Source of the DNA: Rhabdaerophilum sp. SD176
GTDB taxonomy: Bacteria; Pseudomonadota; Alphaproteobacteria; Rhizobiales; Beijerinckiaceae
Reading direction: 5' to 3'
Assembly: GCF_030143245.1 (NCBI RefSeq)
Contig: NZ_JARJNS010000001.1
Span: forward strand, 496,001 to 560,000
Length of the DNA: 64,000 bases
Both the position numbers and the translations under genes were made by a program. Position 1 is the first letter of the stretch, and every line of letters begins with the position of its first letter. Shown here piece by piece: positions 15,111-33,221 of the stretch. The notes below the pieces were generated by a model. The model was not told the origin of the DNA. It did no database searches and saw nothing but the letters and a program-made list of their open reading frames with translations.

Positions 15111-15581
15111 TTACCAGCGATAATGCGAGAAGGCGCGGTTGGCTTCCGCCATCCGGTGCGTCTCTTCGCGCTTCTTCACGGCATTGCCGCGGTTGTTGGC
15201 AGCATCGAGCAGCTCCGAAGAGAGGCGCTCGACCATGGTCTTGTCGTTGCGGCTGCGGGCCGCATTGATGATCCAGCGGATCGCAAGCGCCTGGCGGCGC
15301 TCGGTGCGCACTTCGACCGGCACCTGGTAGGTGGCACCGCCGACGCGGCGCGACCGGACTTCAACGGCCGGCGCGACATTGTCGAGAGCCTGCTTGAAGA
15401 GCGGCAGCGGATCGGCCTTGGCGCGGCTCTCGATGATGTCGAAAGCGCCATAGACGATCTTTTCGGCGACCGATTTCTTGCCCTCATACATGACGGCATT
15501 CATGAATTTCGTAAGCACGATGTCGCCATACTTGGCGTCGGGGATGATTTCGCGCTTTTCGGCAGCGTGACGGCGAGACAT
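15111..15581 (-). CDS. rpsG: 30S ribosomal protein S7
   Basis: S7 nucleates assembly of the 30S head. The 156-residue product starts [15 protein letters not shown], the normal length. Upstream in-frame codons overlap the rpsL-rpsG spacer and are not conserved. The segments [25 protein letters not shown] and RAFSHYRW are typical. Confidence 0.98.
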   Translation of the reverse strand: MSRRHAAEKREIIPDAKYGDIVLTKFMNAVMYEGKKSVAEKIVYGAFDIIESRAKADPLPLFKQALDNVAPAVEVRSRRVGGATYQVPVEVRTERRQALAIRWIINAARSRNDKTMVERLSSELLDAANNRGNAVKKREETHRMAEANRAFSHYRW

Positions 15582-15609
15582 GTGTAAACCCTCTTGAACC
15601 GGAGCCGAG

Positions 15610-15981
15610 TTACTTCGGGCGCTTCGCGCCGTACTTCGACCGGCGCTGCTTGCGGTTCTTGACACCTTGCGTGTCGAGAACGCCGCGGAGAATGTGGTAG
15701 CGAACGCCCGGAAGGTCCTTCACGCGGCCCCCGCGGATCATCACGACCGAGTGTTCCTGAAGGTTGTGGCCTTCACCGGGGATGTAGCCGATCACTTCGA
15801 AGCCATTGGTGAGACGCACCTTGGCGACCTTGCGGAGCGCCGAGTTCGGCTTCTTCGGGGTCGTGGTGTAGACGCGCGTGCAGACGCCGCGCTTCTGCGG
15901 GCAGCTTTCCAGGGCCGGAACCTTGTTCCGGTTGCGGACAGCTTCCCGGGGCTTCCGGATCAACTGGCTAATCGTCGGCAT
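15610..15981 (-). CDS. rpsL: 30S ribosomal protein S12
   Basis: S12 lines the decoding centre. The 123-residue product starts [13 protein letters not shown]. The loops whose mutation confers streptomycin resistance look wild type: TTTPKKPNS (Lys43) and GGRVKDLPG (Lys88). The frame stays open 48 codons upstream, but family length and an upstream purine-rich site favour 15981. A leader of about 330 bases separates it from the predicted promoter. Confidence 0.98.
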   Translation of the reverse strand: MPTISQLIRKPREAVRNRNKVPALESCPQKRGVCTRVYTTTPKKPNSALRKVAKVRLTNGFEVIGYIPGEGHNLQEHSVVMIRGGRVKDLPGVRYHILRGVLDTQGVKNRKQRRSKYGAKRPK

Positions 15982-16483
15982 TCGATGCCCTTCTCTTACC
16001 TGTTCCCTCCCGAAGGAGGCCCGTTGGGCCCGAAAGCCCGCATGTTTCAGCCCCTTGCGGGGCCGTCCTGCACCCGTCCGGCACGAAGGCCGGTACGAAG
16101 CGCAAAAACGCGCCGTTCGGGCCATGCCTGAGCGGGCCCAAAAGGCGCCTGAACCAGAGGATCGGACGGACGGACCGTACGATCATGACCGGCTCGATCA
16201 ATGATCCAGGATCACGGATCGATCTGTTGCTGGTCGCTTGGAAAGCAGCGTTTGATCCGGGTCGTTCCGCGATGTTTCGCGAAGCATGCACAGATCACAG
16301 CCTGCTAAGTGGCGTGCTTCTGACTCGGCAGGCCCGGATTGTCAACACCCTTTTCCCGTTTTGACACCAATGCCGGCACGATCAGCGGATTTTGCTCCCG
16401 CCACGGAAGCGCAAACCCCCGACCCCGCCACCACAAGACCCCTCATCCCCGCCCGGGCAGGTTGGAAAGGGTCACGATGCTCC
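15982..16483 (-). other. Long leader and promoter region of the str operon
   Basis: These roughly 500 non-coding bases lie between rpoC and rpsL. They hold several short G+C inverted repeats (for example a 5-bp stem with TTGC loop at 16050-16063) and the predicted str promoter near 16317-16345. I see no conserved small gene. The length suggests an untranslated leader of about 330 bases. Confidence 0.5.
16317..16345 (-). promoter_or_regulatory. Probable str operon promoter
   Basis: On the minus strand a perfect TTGACA (16345-16340) is followed 17 bases later by CAGAAG (16322-16317), a weak -10. It is the best -35 element in the rpoC-rpsL interval. The -10 assignment is uncertain. Confidence 0.4.
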
Positions 16484-16515
16484 AGACGAAAGGGGCGGAC
16501 CCGAAGGCCCGCCCC
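16484..16515 (-). terminator. Intrinsic terminator of rpoBC
   Basis: A 10-bp stem (16506-16515 with 16492-16501, one G-T pair) closes a TTCG tetraloop on the minus strand and is followed by TTTCGTCT. It sits about 27 bases after the rpoC stop. Confidence 0.85.
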
Positions 16516-16542
16516 GTGATTCCCGTCGAGAAATGCGGCCGT

Positions 16543-20730
<4,188 letters not shown>

Positions 20731-20866
20731 CAGTCGTCTCCTGGAGGATCACGTCAGCCACGTCTGGCAGCGAATCCCGATCCGATAACTCTATCCTACG
20801 CGATCACGACGGCCGGGCGAGACACGCCGGGCCGGAAAGGGAGGGCCTCCCCTCCCCGCCTGCAGG

Positions 20867-25018
<4,152 letters not shown>

Positions 25019-25137
25019 CTTGATCCTCGTTAAAGCACGTCCGAATACGACGGGGATACGGTCACCGAGGCAACCGACCGAAACCGTTCGCGAACGGCTT
25101 GGGTCGATCGGGTTTACGAACCACCGGGTCTTTCAGA

Positions 25138-25169
25138 CCAAAAGGCCCGCGCAGGCAAACCTGCGCGGG
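25138..25169 (-). terminator. rplL-rpoB attenuator
   Basis: A perfect 10-bp stem (25160-25169 with 25146-25155, loop TTTG on the minus strand) is followed by CCTTTTGG. Its position between rplL and rpoB matches the classical partial terminator that makes far fewer rpoBC than rplJL transcripts. Confidence 0.85.
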
Positions 25170-25201
25170 TCAATGATGTCAGGGGCCCCGGAGGGCCGAA
25201 C

Positions 25202-25582
25202 TCACTTGAGTTCGACCTTGGCGCCAACAGCTTCGAGCTGCTTCTTGATCTTCTCGGCTTCGTCCTTGGAAGCGCCTTCCTTGACCGGCTTCGGAGCGCC
25301 TTCGACGAGGTCCTTGGCTTCCTTCAGGCCCAGGCCGGTAATGGCGCGGACTTCCTTGATGACTTCGATCTTCTTGTCGCCGGCAGAGGCGAGAACAACC
25401 GTGAACTCGGTCTTCTCTTCAACGGCAGCGGCAGCAGCGCCACCACCAGCCGGAGCGGCGGCAACGGCAACGGCGGCGGCGGCGGAAACGCCCCACTTCT
25501 CTTCGAGCATCTTGGCCAGTTCGGCGGCTTCGAGAACGGTGAGGTTCGACAGTTCGTCGACGAGTTTGGACAGGTCAGCCAT
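25202..25582 (-). CDS. rplL: 50S ribosomal protein L7/L12
   Basis: L7/L12 forms the stalk dimers that recruit translation GTPases. The product is 126 residues from [11 protein letters not shown]. The ATG two codons upstream lies too close to the AAGGA site, whereas 25582 has 7-base spacing. An N-terminal dimerisation domain, an Ala/Gly hinge (about residues 36-55) and the C-terminal domain ([20 protein letters not shown]-like) are visible. Confidence 0.98.
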   Translation of the reverse strand: MADLSKLVDELSNLTVLEAAELAKMLEEKWGVSAAAAVAVAAAPAGGGAAAAAVEEKTEFTVVLASAGDKKIEVIKEVRAITGLGLKEAKDLVEGAPKPVKEGASKDEAEKIKKQLEAVGAKVELK

Positions 25583-25669
25583 GGTCATATCCTTCGGCTA
25601 TCAATCGTTGCATTCGTTTTTCGCGAGGCGGCCCATGAAAACGGGCGGCCCCAGATCGGGTTCTTCGTC

Positions 25670-26188
25670 TCAGGCTGCTTCGTCTCGCTTGGCATACGCC
25701 CCGAACACACGCGCCAGCTTTGCGGCAGGCGCGGTCGAGAGCTGCGCAATCTTCGTCGCCGGGGCCTGGATCAGGCCGATCAGCTTCGCACGCAGTTCGT
25801 CGAGCGACGGCATGGTGGCCAGGGCCTTCACACCATCGACGTTGAGAGCGGTCTTGCCCATCGCCCCGCCGAGGATCACGAGCTTGTCGTTCCCCTTGGC
25901 GAAATCCACCGCCACCTTCGGAGCCGCGACCGGGTCATCCGAATAGGCAAGAATGGTCGGACCCTTCATCAGGCCCGCGATAGACGCGACATCAGTGCCA
26001 TCGAGCGCGATTTTCACGAGGCGATTCTTCGCGACCTTCACCGTGGCGCCAGCAGCCTTCATCTCCTTGCGGAGCTTCTGCATCTGGGCAACAGTCAGGC
26101 CGGAATAATGCGCGACGACAACCACACTGGCCTTCGAGAAGACCGAGTTGAGTGTCGAGACGAGCTCTTCTTTACCAGCTCTATCCAC
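25670..26188 (-). CDS. rplJ: 50S ribosomal protein L10, GTG start
   Basis: L10 anchors the L7/L12 stalk. The product is 172 residues from a GTG start ([17 protein letters not shown]). A GGAG site lies 7 bases upstream, and the start matches alphaproteobacterial L10. The ATG further upstream would add 32 non-conserved residues. The core [23 protein letters not shown]-type region and C-terminal L12-binding helix are present. A strong hairpin lies just upstream of its ribosome-binding site. Confidence 0.96.
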   Translation of the reverse strand: MDRAGKEELVSTLNSVFSKASVVVVAHYSGLTVAQMQKLRKEMKAAGATVKVAKNRLVKIALDGTDVASIAGLMKGPTILAYSDDPVAAPKVAVDFAKGNDKLVILGGAMGKTALNVDGVKALATMPSLDELRAKLIGLIQAPATKIAQLSTAPAAKLARVFGAYAKRDEAA

Positions 26189-26795
26189 GTGCTTTCTCCG
26201 GATCGGGGCACAGGATAATCCCTGCCCCTCTCTGCGCTCTGCCATCCTCAGGCGGCGCATCGGATGCGACACCCAGAAGGACAACGGTTCATGCGGGTTT
26301 CCCCGCCCTGACCCCTCTCCGGTTGCCCGGATCGAGGCCCGCCTGTCCCCCTGGGGATGAACGGGAAATTCCCGCGAACCCTAGGGCCGAGAAAACGAAT
26401 GCGGCGCTCCGGAAGGATGGTTCCTCCAGAAGCGCGAATTCCTTTCCCCATCTATGCAGGCTTGTCCTCCCGGAGATCGGCTCTCCCCGGAAAGCCGCGG
26501 CAGGGCCGCGGATGATTAAGCCGGTGACAGAAAGCTCTCCCCTGATCGCTTGCGCGAACCGGATCGATGCGAATGTCTGACAACCCTTGCACCTGCAGTC
26601 TCGGACAGGATTGACTGGTTTGGAAGAAAGGATCACTTTGGATCACCCTATTCCAGCCAGTTCGCACCCTTGTCGGGCGCGACAGAAGAGGACACGGTTT
26701 CCCGCGATCCTCGTCCGCAAGCTGTGGTCAATAATGCCTTGGCGATCAGGACGCAAGAGGGGGCTTGACAAAATCCCGAACTTTGTTCCGGCCGG
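26189..26795 (-). other. rplJL leader and promoter region
   Basis: This 607-base non-coding stretch lies between the acyltransferase gene and rplJ. Closest to rplJ is a hairpin with 6-bp outer arms (26223-26228 with 26205-26210) and a further inner GGAT/ATCC pairing, ending 5 bases before the Shine-Dalgarno. It is a candidate part of an L10-binding leader. It must contain the promoter for rplJL-rpoBC, because rplKA is terminated upstream, but no -35/-10 pair stands out. Confidence 0.45.
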
Positions 26796-27941
26796 TCATG
26801 CCGGAACGGTCTGTCCCGACGCCGTCGTTTCCTCTCCCCGGGCGCGGGAGATCATGAACGGCCGCTCGATGAAACGATAGGTCTTGGCCGAAATGACGAT
26901 CGTTACCAGCAGCAGCGCGGCGATGACCAGGAGGTCGATCGCGGTGCCGCCGAAGCTGAACACGCGGCCGCTGCCCGAACCGGAGACGGTGAGCGGCACC
27001 TTCGTCACCTTTTCCACCACGATCAGGACGAGGCGCAGCCCGTAATAGAGCAGCGCATGAACGAGATAGATCGAATAGCTCCACAGGCCGAGGGCCTGGA
27101 TCGGGCGGCTTTCGAGCGCCCGCGTCAGCAGGCCCCTCCCCTGGCTGAACACCACGATCACGCCCGCGAAGACCAGCGGCGCAAAAAGCGAGGAGAGATT
27201 GACGCCGGTCGCCAGCAGGTAGCTCGACAGGGCCAGCACGACGGCGACCTCGATCGCGGTGCCACCCTCGACAACGAACCGTTCGGACCGGACGAGCCGG
27301 TAGGTCGCCGCACCGATGAAGAAGCCATAAATCGCCCGGAAGAGGCCGAAATCATGGGTTGCGAACAGATAGATCGGCGAGTTCCAGGCCACGACGAGCA
27401 TTGCGCCGAAAGCGATCGGCAGCAGCGCCTTGTCAAGATGGCGGCGGAAGGCGAGAACCGCGGCGGCAAAGACGAGATAGGTCCAGAACTCGACCGAGAT
27501 GCTCCAGGCCGGACCGTTCCAGGTGGTGGTCCCGTGCAGATTGAGCGACTGGGTCATCGTGATGTTGCTCAGCAACGCCATCCAGGACTTGCTGGCTGTG
27601 AACGGGGCTTCCTCGAGGGGCAGCGCCACGAAGGCCTGCAGGATAGCCTTGAGCATCTCGATGCCGAAAAAGGCGAACAGGATCGAGAAATGCAGCGGCC
27701 AGATCCGCCAGAAGCGCCTCGACATGAAATCCCGGGCCGAACCGGCATCCACCAGCCGCTGGCCCCAGGCATGCATGATCACAAAGCCCGAGAGAACGAA
27801 GAAGAAATCGACGAACAGTTCCCAGTTCTTCCAGCCGGCCATGTCGCGCAGCGGGTTATCGATCGGCGCATGGTAGAACGTGATCGCGAGAGCTGCCAGG
27901 CCACGCCATCCGTCCAGGGCCTCGTAACGCTTCGACACCAT
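26796..27941 (-). CDS. Acyltransferase-3 family integral membrane protein
   Basis: This is a predicted O-acyltransferase of the OafA/acyltransferase-3 family, which acylates surface glycans or other extracytoplasmic substrates; the substrate is unknown. The 381-residue product starts MVSKRYEALDGWRGLAAL with the family's His24 at the end of the first membrane helix, then RRFWRIWPLH and about ten membrane segments. There is no SGNH domain. A GGAG site lies 8 bases before the ATG. It sits between rplA and rplJ, flanked by a strong terminator upstream, which is a very unusual place. A weak hairpin (26785-26807) spans its stop codon. Confidence 0.85.
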   Translation of the reverse strand: MVSKRYEALDGWRGLAALAITFYHAPIDNPLRDMAGWKNWELFVDFFFVLSGFVIMHAWGQRLVDAGSARDFMSRRFWRIWPLHFSILFAFFGIEMLKAILQAFVALPLEEAPFTASKSWMALLSNITMTQSLNLHGTTTWNGPAWSISVEFWTYLVFAAAVLAFRRHLDKALLPIAFGAMLVVAWNSPIYLFATHDFGLFRAIYGFFIGAATYRLVRSERFVVEGGTAIEVAVVLALSSYLLATGVNLSSLFAPLVFAGVIVVFSQGRGLLTRALESRPIQALGLWSYSIYLVHALLYYGLRLVLIVVEKVTKVPLTVSGSGSGRVFSFGGTAIDLLVIAALLLVTIVISAKTYRFIERPFMISRARGEETTASGQTVPA

Positions 27942-28104
27942 GTGCTTCTCTCCGGTACAACTCGACGGTTTCGCTCGTGAGTTGCAAGCCCTGCGCCAGC
28001 ACCAACGCATAGGGGAGAGGTGTTTCCAGCCCGTGAATCCGATTATCCGTTCCAACCCGGGACGTTTCCGCCGGGCCTGTCCGGAAACGGCACGGGTGAC
28101 CGGG

Positions 28105-28137
28105 AAACGAAAAAGCCCCGCGCCGGAGGCGCGGGGC
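28105..28137 (-). terminator. Strong intrinsic terminator after rplKA
   Basis: A 10-bp perfect G+C stem (28128-28137 with 28115-28124, 3-base loop) is followed on the minus strand by TTTTTCGTTTC. It ends the secE-nusG-rplKA transcript and separates it from the acyltransferase gene. Confidence 0.92.
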
Positions 28138-28167
28138 AAGGATTCACCGGCCCGGAAGGCCGGAGGT

Positions 28168-28890
<723 letters not shown>

Positions 28891-28894
28891 GGCG

Positions 28895-29344
28895 TTACCC
28901 CACCACCTCGAGGCCCATGGCACGGGCCGAGCCACGGATCTGCTCGACGGCGGAATCGATCGTGTCGCAATTCATGTCGACGATCTTCTTCTCGGCGATG
29001 TCGCGCAGCTGCGCTTCGGTCACCTTGCCGACGAAGGCGCCCTTGCCGGGGGTCTTCGAACCCGAGGCCGGCTTCTTGCCGATCTTCAGGTTGGCAGCCT
29101 TCTTGAGGAAATAGGTCACCGGCGGCTGCTTCATCTCGAAAGTGAAGGAGCGGTCGGCGAAAGCCGTGATGACGACGGGGATCGGCATCCCCTTTTCCAT
29201 CTGCGCGGTCTTCGCATTGAAGGCCTTGCAGAATTCCATGATGTTCAGACCACGCTGACCGAGGGCCGGACCCACGGGCGGCGCCGGCTTGGCGTCGCCA
29301 GCCGGAATCTGCAGCTTGATAAAGCCGATGATTTTCTTTGCCAT
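28895..29344 (-). CDS. rplK: 50S ribosomal protein L11
   Basis: L11 belongs to the GTPase-associated centre and is needed for the stringent response. The product is 149 residues: [21 protein letters not shown] near the N-terminus and the rRNA-binding C-terminal domain with [21 protein letters not shown]. It is preceded by a 221-base gap that may hold its own promoter. Confidence 0.98.
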   Translation of the reverse strand: MAKKIIGFIKLQIPAGDAKPAPPVGPALGQRGLNIMEFCKAFNAKTAQMEKGMPIPVVITAFADRSFTFEMKQPPVTYFLKKAANLKIGKKPASGSKTPGKGAFVGKVTEAQLRDIAEKKIVDMNCDTIDSAVEQIRGSARAMGLEVVG

Positions 29345-29525
29345 GTCTCTCTCCAGAACCCGGCCGGACCACTGGAAGGGCCGTCGGGGGCGAAGGCCCT
29401 TCCCCGGGCGGGGTCAGGCCGATTGGAACCGTGGTCCGGCTTTGCGTGGAGGCTTCCGAGAAGAAACCGCCAACCGCCCGCCACGGATTTCGGGCATCGG
29501 CCAAAGCCGATACCGGAAGTCGGTG

Positions 29526-29554
29526 CGCATAAGCGCAGATGGGTGCAATAGCAA
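29526..29554 (-). promoter_or_regulatory. Possible rplK promoter
   Basis: On the minus strand TTGCTA (29554-29549) and TATGCG (29531-29526) are separated by 17 bases, shortly after the nusG stop. The match is moderate, supported mainly by the 221-base nusG-rplK gap. Confidence 0.3.
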
Positions 29555-29565
29555 GCGAAAAGCGC

Positions 29566-30123
29566 TTACTTCAGCTTTTCGACCTGGCTGAATTCCAGTT
29601 CCACCGGGGTCGCGCGGCCGAAGATCGACACGGCCACCTTCAGCCGCTGGCGCGGGAAATCCACTTCCTCGACCACGCCGTTGAACGAGGCGAACGGGCC
29701 TTCGGCCACCTTCACGTTCTCGCCCACCTCGTAGATGATCGTGGTCTTCGGCTTCTCGCTGGTCTCGACGACCTGGCCCTTGATGCGCTCGGCCTCGGCA
29801 TCAGGGATCGGGATCGGCTTCTTGTCCGCCCCGAGGAAGCCCGTCACCTTCGGCGTGTTCTTGATGAGGTGGTAGGCTTCGTCGGTCAGCTCGCATTTCA
29901 CCAGCACGTAGCCGGGGAAGAACTTGCGGTCGGTCTCGATCCGGCGGCCACGGCGGACTTCCGTCACCTTCTCGGTCGGCACGAGGATTTCCTCGAAAAG
30001 GTCCTCGAGGCCACGCAGGGCGGCACCGTTCTTGATGTCATCCGCCACCTTCTTCTCGAAATTCGAGAAGGCATGGACGATGTACCAGCGCTTGGGCCGT
30101 TCGGCACGGGCGGTCGCAGACAT
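29566..30123 (-). CDS. nusG: Transcription termination/antitermination factor NusG
   Basis: NusG binds RNA polymerase, suppresses pausing and bridges to Rho or to ribosomal S10. The 185-residue product has the NGN domain (KRWYIVHAFSNFEKKV) and a C-terminal KOW domain (VAEGPFASFNGVVEEVDF). It lies 11 bases after secE. Confidence 0.98.
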   Translation of the reverse strand: MSATARAERPKRWYIVHAFSNFEKKVADDIKNGAALRGLEDLFEEILVPTEKVTEVRRGRRIETDRKFFPGYVLVKCELTDEAYHLIKNTPKVTGFLGADKKPIPIPDAEAERIKGQVVETSEKPKTTIIYEVGENVKVAEGPFASFNGVVEEVDFPRQRLKVAVSIFGRATPVELEFSQVEKLK

Positions 30124-30134
30124 GATCGGGCTCC

Positions 30135-30332
30135 TCAGCGGCCGATGCCGAGCACAAGCCCGACGCCCCAGCGGATCACCATGTCCGCCAGCAGGAAGAA
30201 GATCGACGCCACGATCACGAGCAGGAACACCATGCCGGTGGTGATCATGGTTTCCTTGCGGGTCGGCCAGGAGACCTTTTTGCCTTCGGCCTGCACTTCC
30301 TGCAGGAATTCAACCGGGTTCGGCTTCGCCAT
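30135..30332 (-). CDS. secE: Protein translocase subunit SecE
   Basis: SecE stabilises SecY in the translocon. The short 65-residue alphaproteobacterial form has the conserved amphipathic segment EVQAEGKKVSWPTRKET followed by a single membrane helix. It is the first gene of secE-nusG-rplK-rplA. No tRNA-Trp precedes it here; that gene is 13 kb away. Confidence 0.96.
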   Translation of the reverse strand: MAKPNPVEFLQEVQAEGKKVSWPTRKETMITTGMVFLLVIVASIFFLLADMVIRWGVGLVLGIGR

Positions 30333-30479
30333 CGCCCATGATCCTTCTCGTTCCGGCGCCTTGCGCCAAGATCGCTGCGGGACCGCGACCTTTCAAGGGG
30401 GCACGGCCGGTTTTCGCCTGCAAGACCCCGTTCCCGCTTCGCGGGTCGTTCGTGGCCGGTTTGTCAGGGAATGCTTCGT

Positions 30480-30508
30480 TACATAGTCGGTTGCGCGGGC
30501 AGCGTCAA
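30480..30508 (-). promoter_or_regulatory. Promoter of the secE-nusG-rplKA operon
   Basis: On the minus strand TTGACG (30508-30503) and TATGTA (30485-30480) are separated by exactly 17 bases. Transcription would start near 30473, about 140 bases before secE. Confidence 0.75.
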
Positions 30509-30576
30509 TTTCCGTTTTTCCGCCTTTTCCGCTTGCAGGAGCCCCCCTCGCCTCCCATCTTCACGCGCAGGAAAGT

Positions 30577-31320
30577 ATGGGGAGAACAGGCGTGTTTCGC
30601 GGTTTCAGCGCATTGGCTCTGGCAGCGGCCATGGCGCCCTTCTTCTTCTTTGCGCTGATCACGCTCTGGGCCCTCGGCCTGACCGTCGTGACGTTCGGCC
30701 CGGTGATTTTTGCCTTCGTCGCCTGGATCCTGCTGGCCCGAGCCGCCCGCAAGCAGCGCGCGGAAGCGAGGGCCGAGCCGGTCATAGAGGCCAGGGTCGT
30801 GCGTGAACCCGCACCGGATTACCCGGCCGAGGCCTACAGCCCGCCGGCCCATTTCGATCTCCTGCTCGGGGCCAAGCATGATATCGGCCGCATCCGCGGT
30901 GCCGCCGGCGCCATTCCCGATTCGGCGATTGCCCGGCAGTTCCGGGTGCTTGCCGACGTGGCGGACAAGGTCCATGCCCGGCTGATGGCCGAACCGGTGA
31001 AGCTTGGCCTCGCGCGCCGCTATTTCGCCTCGTACCTGCCGCGCGCCGCCGATCTGGCCGAAGGATATCACCGCTTCCGCAAGGACCAGCCGGGCGACGA
31101 ATCGCGCCGGGGCAAGCTGCTGGACGTGCTCTATCGGCTGGAAAGTGCGATGAAGAAGGAAGAAGCCGGGCTCTCGGCGCCGGAGATGTCGCGGATCGAC
31201 GCCGATATCCGCATCCTCTCGGAGGATCTCAAGGGCTATGACCCCGATTTCACCCGCGCGCCGGAGCCTATCCTCAACCGCGTTGACGAGATCGTCCGGA
31301 GCGCCAAGCGGAAGGGCTGA
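30577..31320 (+). CDS. Membrane-anchored protein with possible XpaC-like domain
   Basis: The function is unknown. The 247-residue product has two adjacent N-terminal hydrophobic segments (about residues 9-54) followed by a soluble, charged, largely helical domain. The segment RRYFASYLPRAADLAEGY and following helices resemble the XpaC/5-bromo-4-chloroindolyl phosphate hydrolysis family, but I hold that match weakly. An AGGA site precedes the ATG. It is divergent from secE, and its stop codon abuts the stop codon of the convergent dehydratase gene with no spacer. Confidence 0.75.
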   Translation: MGRTGVFRGFSALALAAAMAPFFFFALITLWALGLTVVTFGPVIFAFVAWILLARAARKQRAEARAEPVIEARVVREPAPDYPAEAYSPPAHFDLLLGAKHDIGRIRGAAGAIPDSAIARQFRVLADVADKVHARLMAEPVKLGLARRYFASYLPRAADLAEGYHRFRKDQPGDESRRGKLLDVLYRLESAMKKEEAGLSAPEMSRIDADIRILSEDLKGYDPDFTRAPEPILNRVDEIVRSAKRKG

Positions 31321-33210
31321 TTACAGCGCTTCCTCGATGAAGACATCGGCCGGTCGCGCCGTCCGGGCTTGCGCGGCCAGCCGGATCGGCGCATTCGCCG
31401 CGCCATAACCGGCATAGCCGCCACCGCGCTGGACCAGTTCGAAGAAGAAGCCGCCATCCAGCGTCTCGGTATAGGCTTGCCAGAACTCGCCCTGCCCGTC
31501 CCGGTCATAGAGGATGTCGAGCGCCTTCAGCTCCTCGATCTCGGCATCGCTGAGGTCAGTGCGGGCGGCGAGATCCTCGTAATAATTCTCCGGAATCGGC
31601 AGCATCGTGATTCCGGCAGCCCGGGCCGCGCGCACGGTGGCCTTCAGGTCCTGGCTCGACAGGGCCACATGCTGCACGCCGGAGCCGAAGAAATCCGTCA
31701 CGAAGCGGGAGGAGAGCGTCCGGTGGCTCTGCGAGCCGTTCAGCACCAGCCGCAGCCCGCCGCTTTCGATCACCTGGCTCTGGACCACCCCGCCGGGATC
31801 GATCACCGCCTGCGACGGCATTTTCCGCGCGGCGAACAGGGTCGAATAGAAGAGGAGCCAGGTCAGCATCTCCTCGTACTGCATTGATTGCGAAACGTGA
31901 TCGACCTCCGTCAGGCCGATTCCCGCGCCCGCCGGCGCCTGCATCACGAAATCGGTTTCCGCCCAGCGGCTGAGTTCGGGGCCGAGATCGAGGAAATAGA
32001 GCAGGCTGCCCCCGAGGCCGCGCACGGCGGGGATATCGAGCTCGCCCGGCCCCACCGGCCCGTTATGCGGATCGTCGAACAGCTTGCGTGCCCGCTCGAC
32101 CGTGGCGCGCGCATCCGCCGTTTCCAGCGCGATGGCGCAGACGGAGGTGCCATGCGTGATCTGGTAGGAATGCGCGAAACCCTCCTTGTCGCTGTTCAGC
32201 ACGATCCGGATCGTGCCCTGCGCGAAGAGTGTGACCTCCTTCGAGCGGTGCTGGCCGATCTCGGCAAAGCCGAGCGCCGCGAGCATGGCCACGAAGCCGG
32301 GGCGGTCCTGCTCGTGCACCGCGAATTCGAGGAAGGCCACCCGCCCGACCGGCGCCGGCGGCGGCATCGTCACCGCGCCGGGAATCGATGCGCCACGCCG
32401 GCGGCCGGCATCATCGAGCAGGCTGATCAGCGAGCGATGGCCGTCCACCGCGACCGAGCGGGCCGAGCCGGCGCGGAACCGGTCATTGAAGATCTCGAGG
32501 CTCAGGAAGCCGCCGTAATTGGTCGCGGCCAGCGCATCCATGAAGCTGGCAAGGTCGAAATCGCCCTGTCCCGGCATGCAGCGCCAGTGCCGGCTCCAGG
32601 AGAGGTAATCCATCTGCAGCTTCGGCGCATCGGCCAGTTGCACGAGGAAGATCCGGTCTCCCGGGATCGCCCGGATCGGCGACAGGTCGAGATTACGCGA
32701 CTGGATGTGGAAACTGTCGAGCACGAGACCGACATTGTCCCGTCCCGCGCGCCGGACAACTTCCCAGGCATCGCGGTAATCGTGAATCAGCGGCGCCCAG
32801 GCGAGGGCCTCGTAACCGACGCGCATTCCACGCTTGGCCGCTCTGTCGCCCAGCTCGGCGAAATCGGCAGCGATCCGGTCGATCCCGCCCTGTGCTTCCG
32901 GTGAGACCGACGAACACACGAAAAGCAGATCGCTGCCGAGTTCCTGCAGCAGGTCGAATTTCCGCTCCGCCCGGTCGAAGGCCTTCGCCCGCCGGGCTTC
33001 CGGCAAGCCCTCGAAATCGCGGAACGGCTGACAGGTGACGATGTCGAGGCCAAGATCCCCGCACATCTGCCGCACCTCGCGCGGGGTGCCCGGCCAGGCG
33101 ATGAGATCGGTCTCGAAAATCTCGACCGCCGTGAACTGCGCCGCGGCGATGGCTTCCAGCTTTTCCGGCAGGGTTCCCGAAACACAGACGGTGGCAATCG
33201 AGGTCCGCAT
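31321..33210 (-). CDS. quiC: 3-dehydroshikimate dehydratase fused to HPPD-like domain
   Basis: The enzyme dehydrates 3-dehydroshikimate to protocatechuate in quinate/shikimate catabolism. The 629-residue protein has an N-terminal xylose-isomerase-like TIM barrel (about 1-275). All four expected metal ligands are present at the positions known for QuiC1-type enzymes: Glu134, Asp165, Gln191 and Glu239. A C-terminal HPPD-like vicinal-oxygen-chelate region (about 285-629) keeps a 2-His-1-Glu set (VDHVSQ, VQHVAL, FFFELVQR). The start is the ATG at 33210 with a GAGGA site 8 bases upstream, not the in-frame TTG at 33225. It is the last gene of the TRAP-linked operon, 11 bases after the aroE-like gene. 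Confidence 0.9.
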   Translation of the reverse strand: MRTSIATVCVSGTLPEKLEAIAAAQFTAVEIFETDLIAWPGTPREVRQMCGDLGLDIVTCQPFRDFEGLPEARRAKAFDRAERKFDLLQELGSDLLFVCSSVSPEAQGGIDRIAADFAELGDRAAKRGMRVGYEALAWAPLIHDYRDAWEVVRRAGRDNVGLVLDSFHIQSRNLDLSPIRAIPGDRIFLVQLADAPKLQMDYLSWSRHWRCMPGQGDFDLASFMDALAATNYGGFLSLEIFNDRFRAGSARSVAVDGHRSLISLLDDAGRRRGASIPGAVTMPPPAPVGRVAFLEFAVHEQDRPGFVAMLAALGFAEIGQHRSKEVTLFAQGTIRIVLNSDKEGFAHSYQITHGTSVCAIALETADARATVERARKLFDDPHNGPVGPGELDIPAVRGLGGSLLYFLDLGPELSRWAETDFVMQAPAGAGIGLTEVDHVSQSMQYEEMLTWLLFYSTLFAARKMPSQAVIDPGGVVQSQVIESGGLRLVLNGSQSHRTLSSRFVTDFFGSGVQHVALSSQDLKATVRAARAAGITMLPIPENYYEDLAARTDLSDAEIEELKALDILYDRDGQGEFWQAYTETLDGGFFFELVQRGGGYAGYGAANAPIRLAAQARTARPADVFIEEAL

Positions 33211-33221
33211 CGTCCTTGTCC

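Noticed and set aside
25083-25098. Palindrome around CCGTTCGCGAACGG between rpoB and rplL
   Set aside because: It is downstream of the attenuator with no promoter nearby, and I could not link it to a regulator.
26765-26793. Plus-strand TTGACA at 26765
   Set aside because: No -10 follows at 16-18 bases and no plus-strand gene lies downstream. It falls in the region after the acyltransferase gene.
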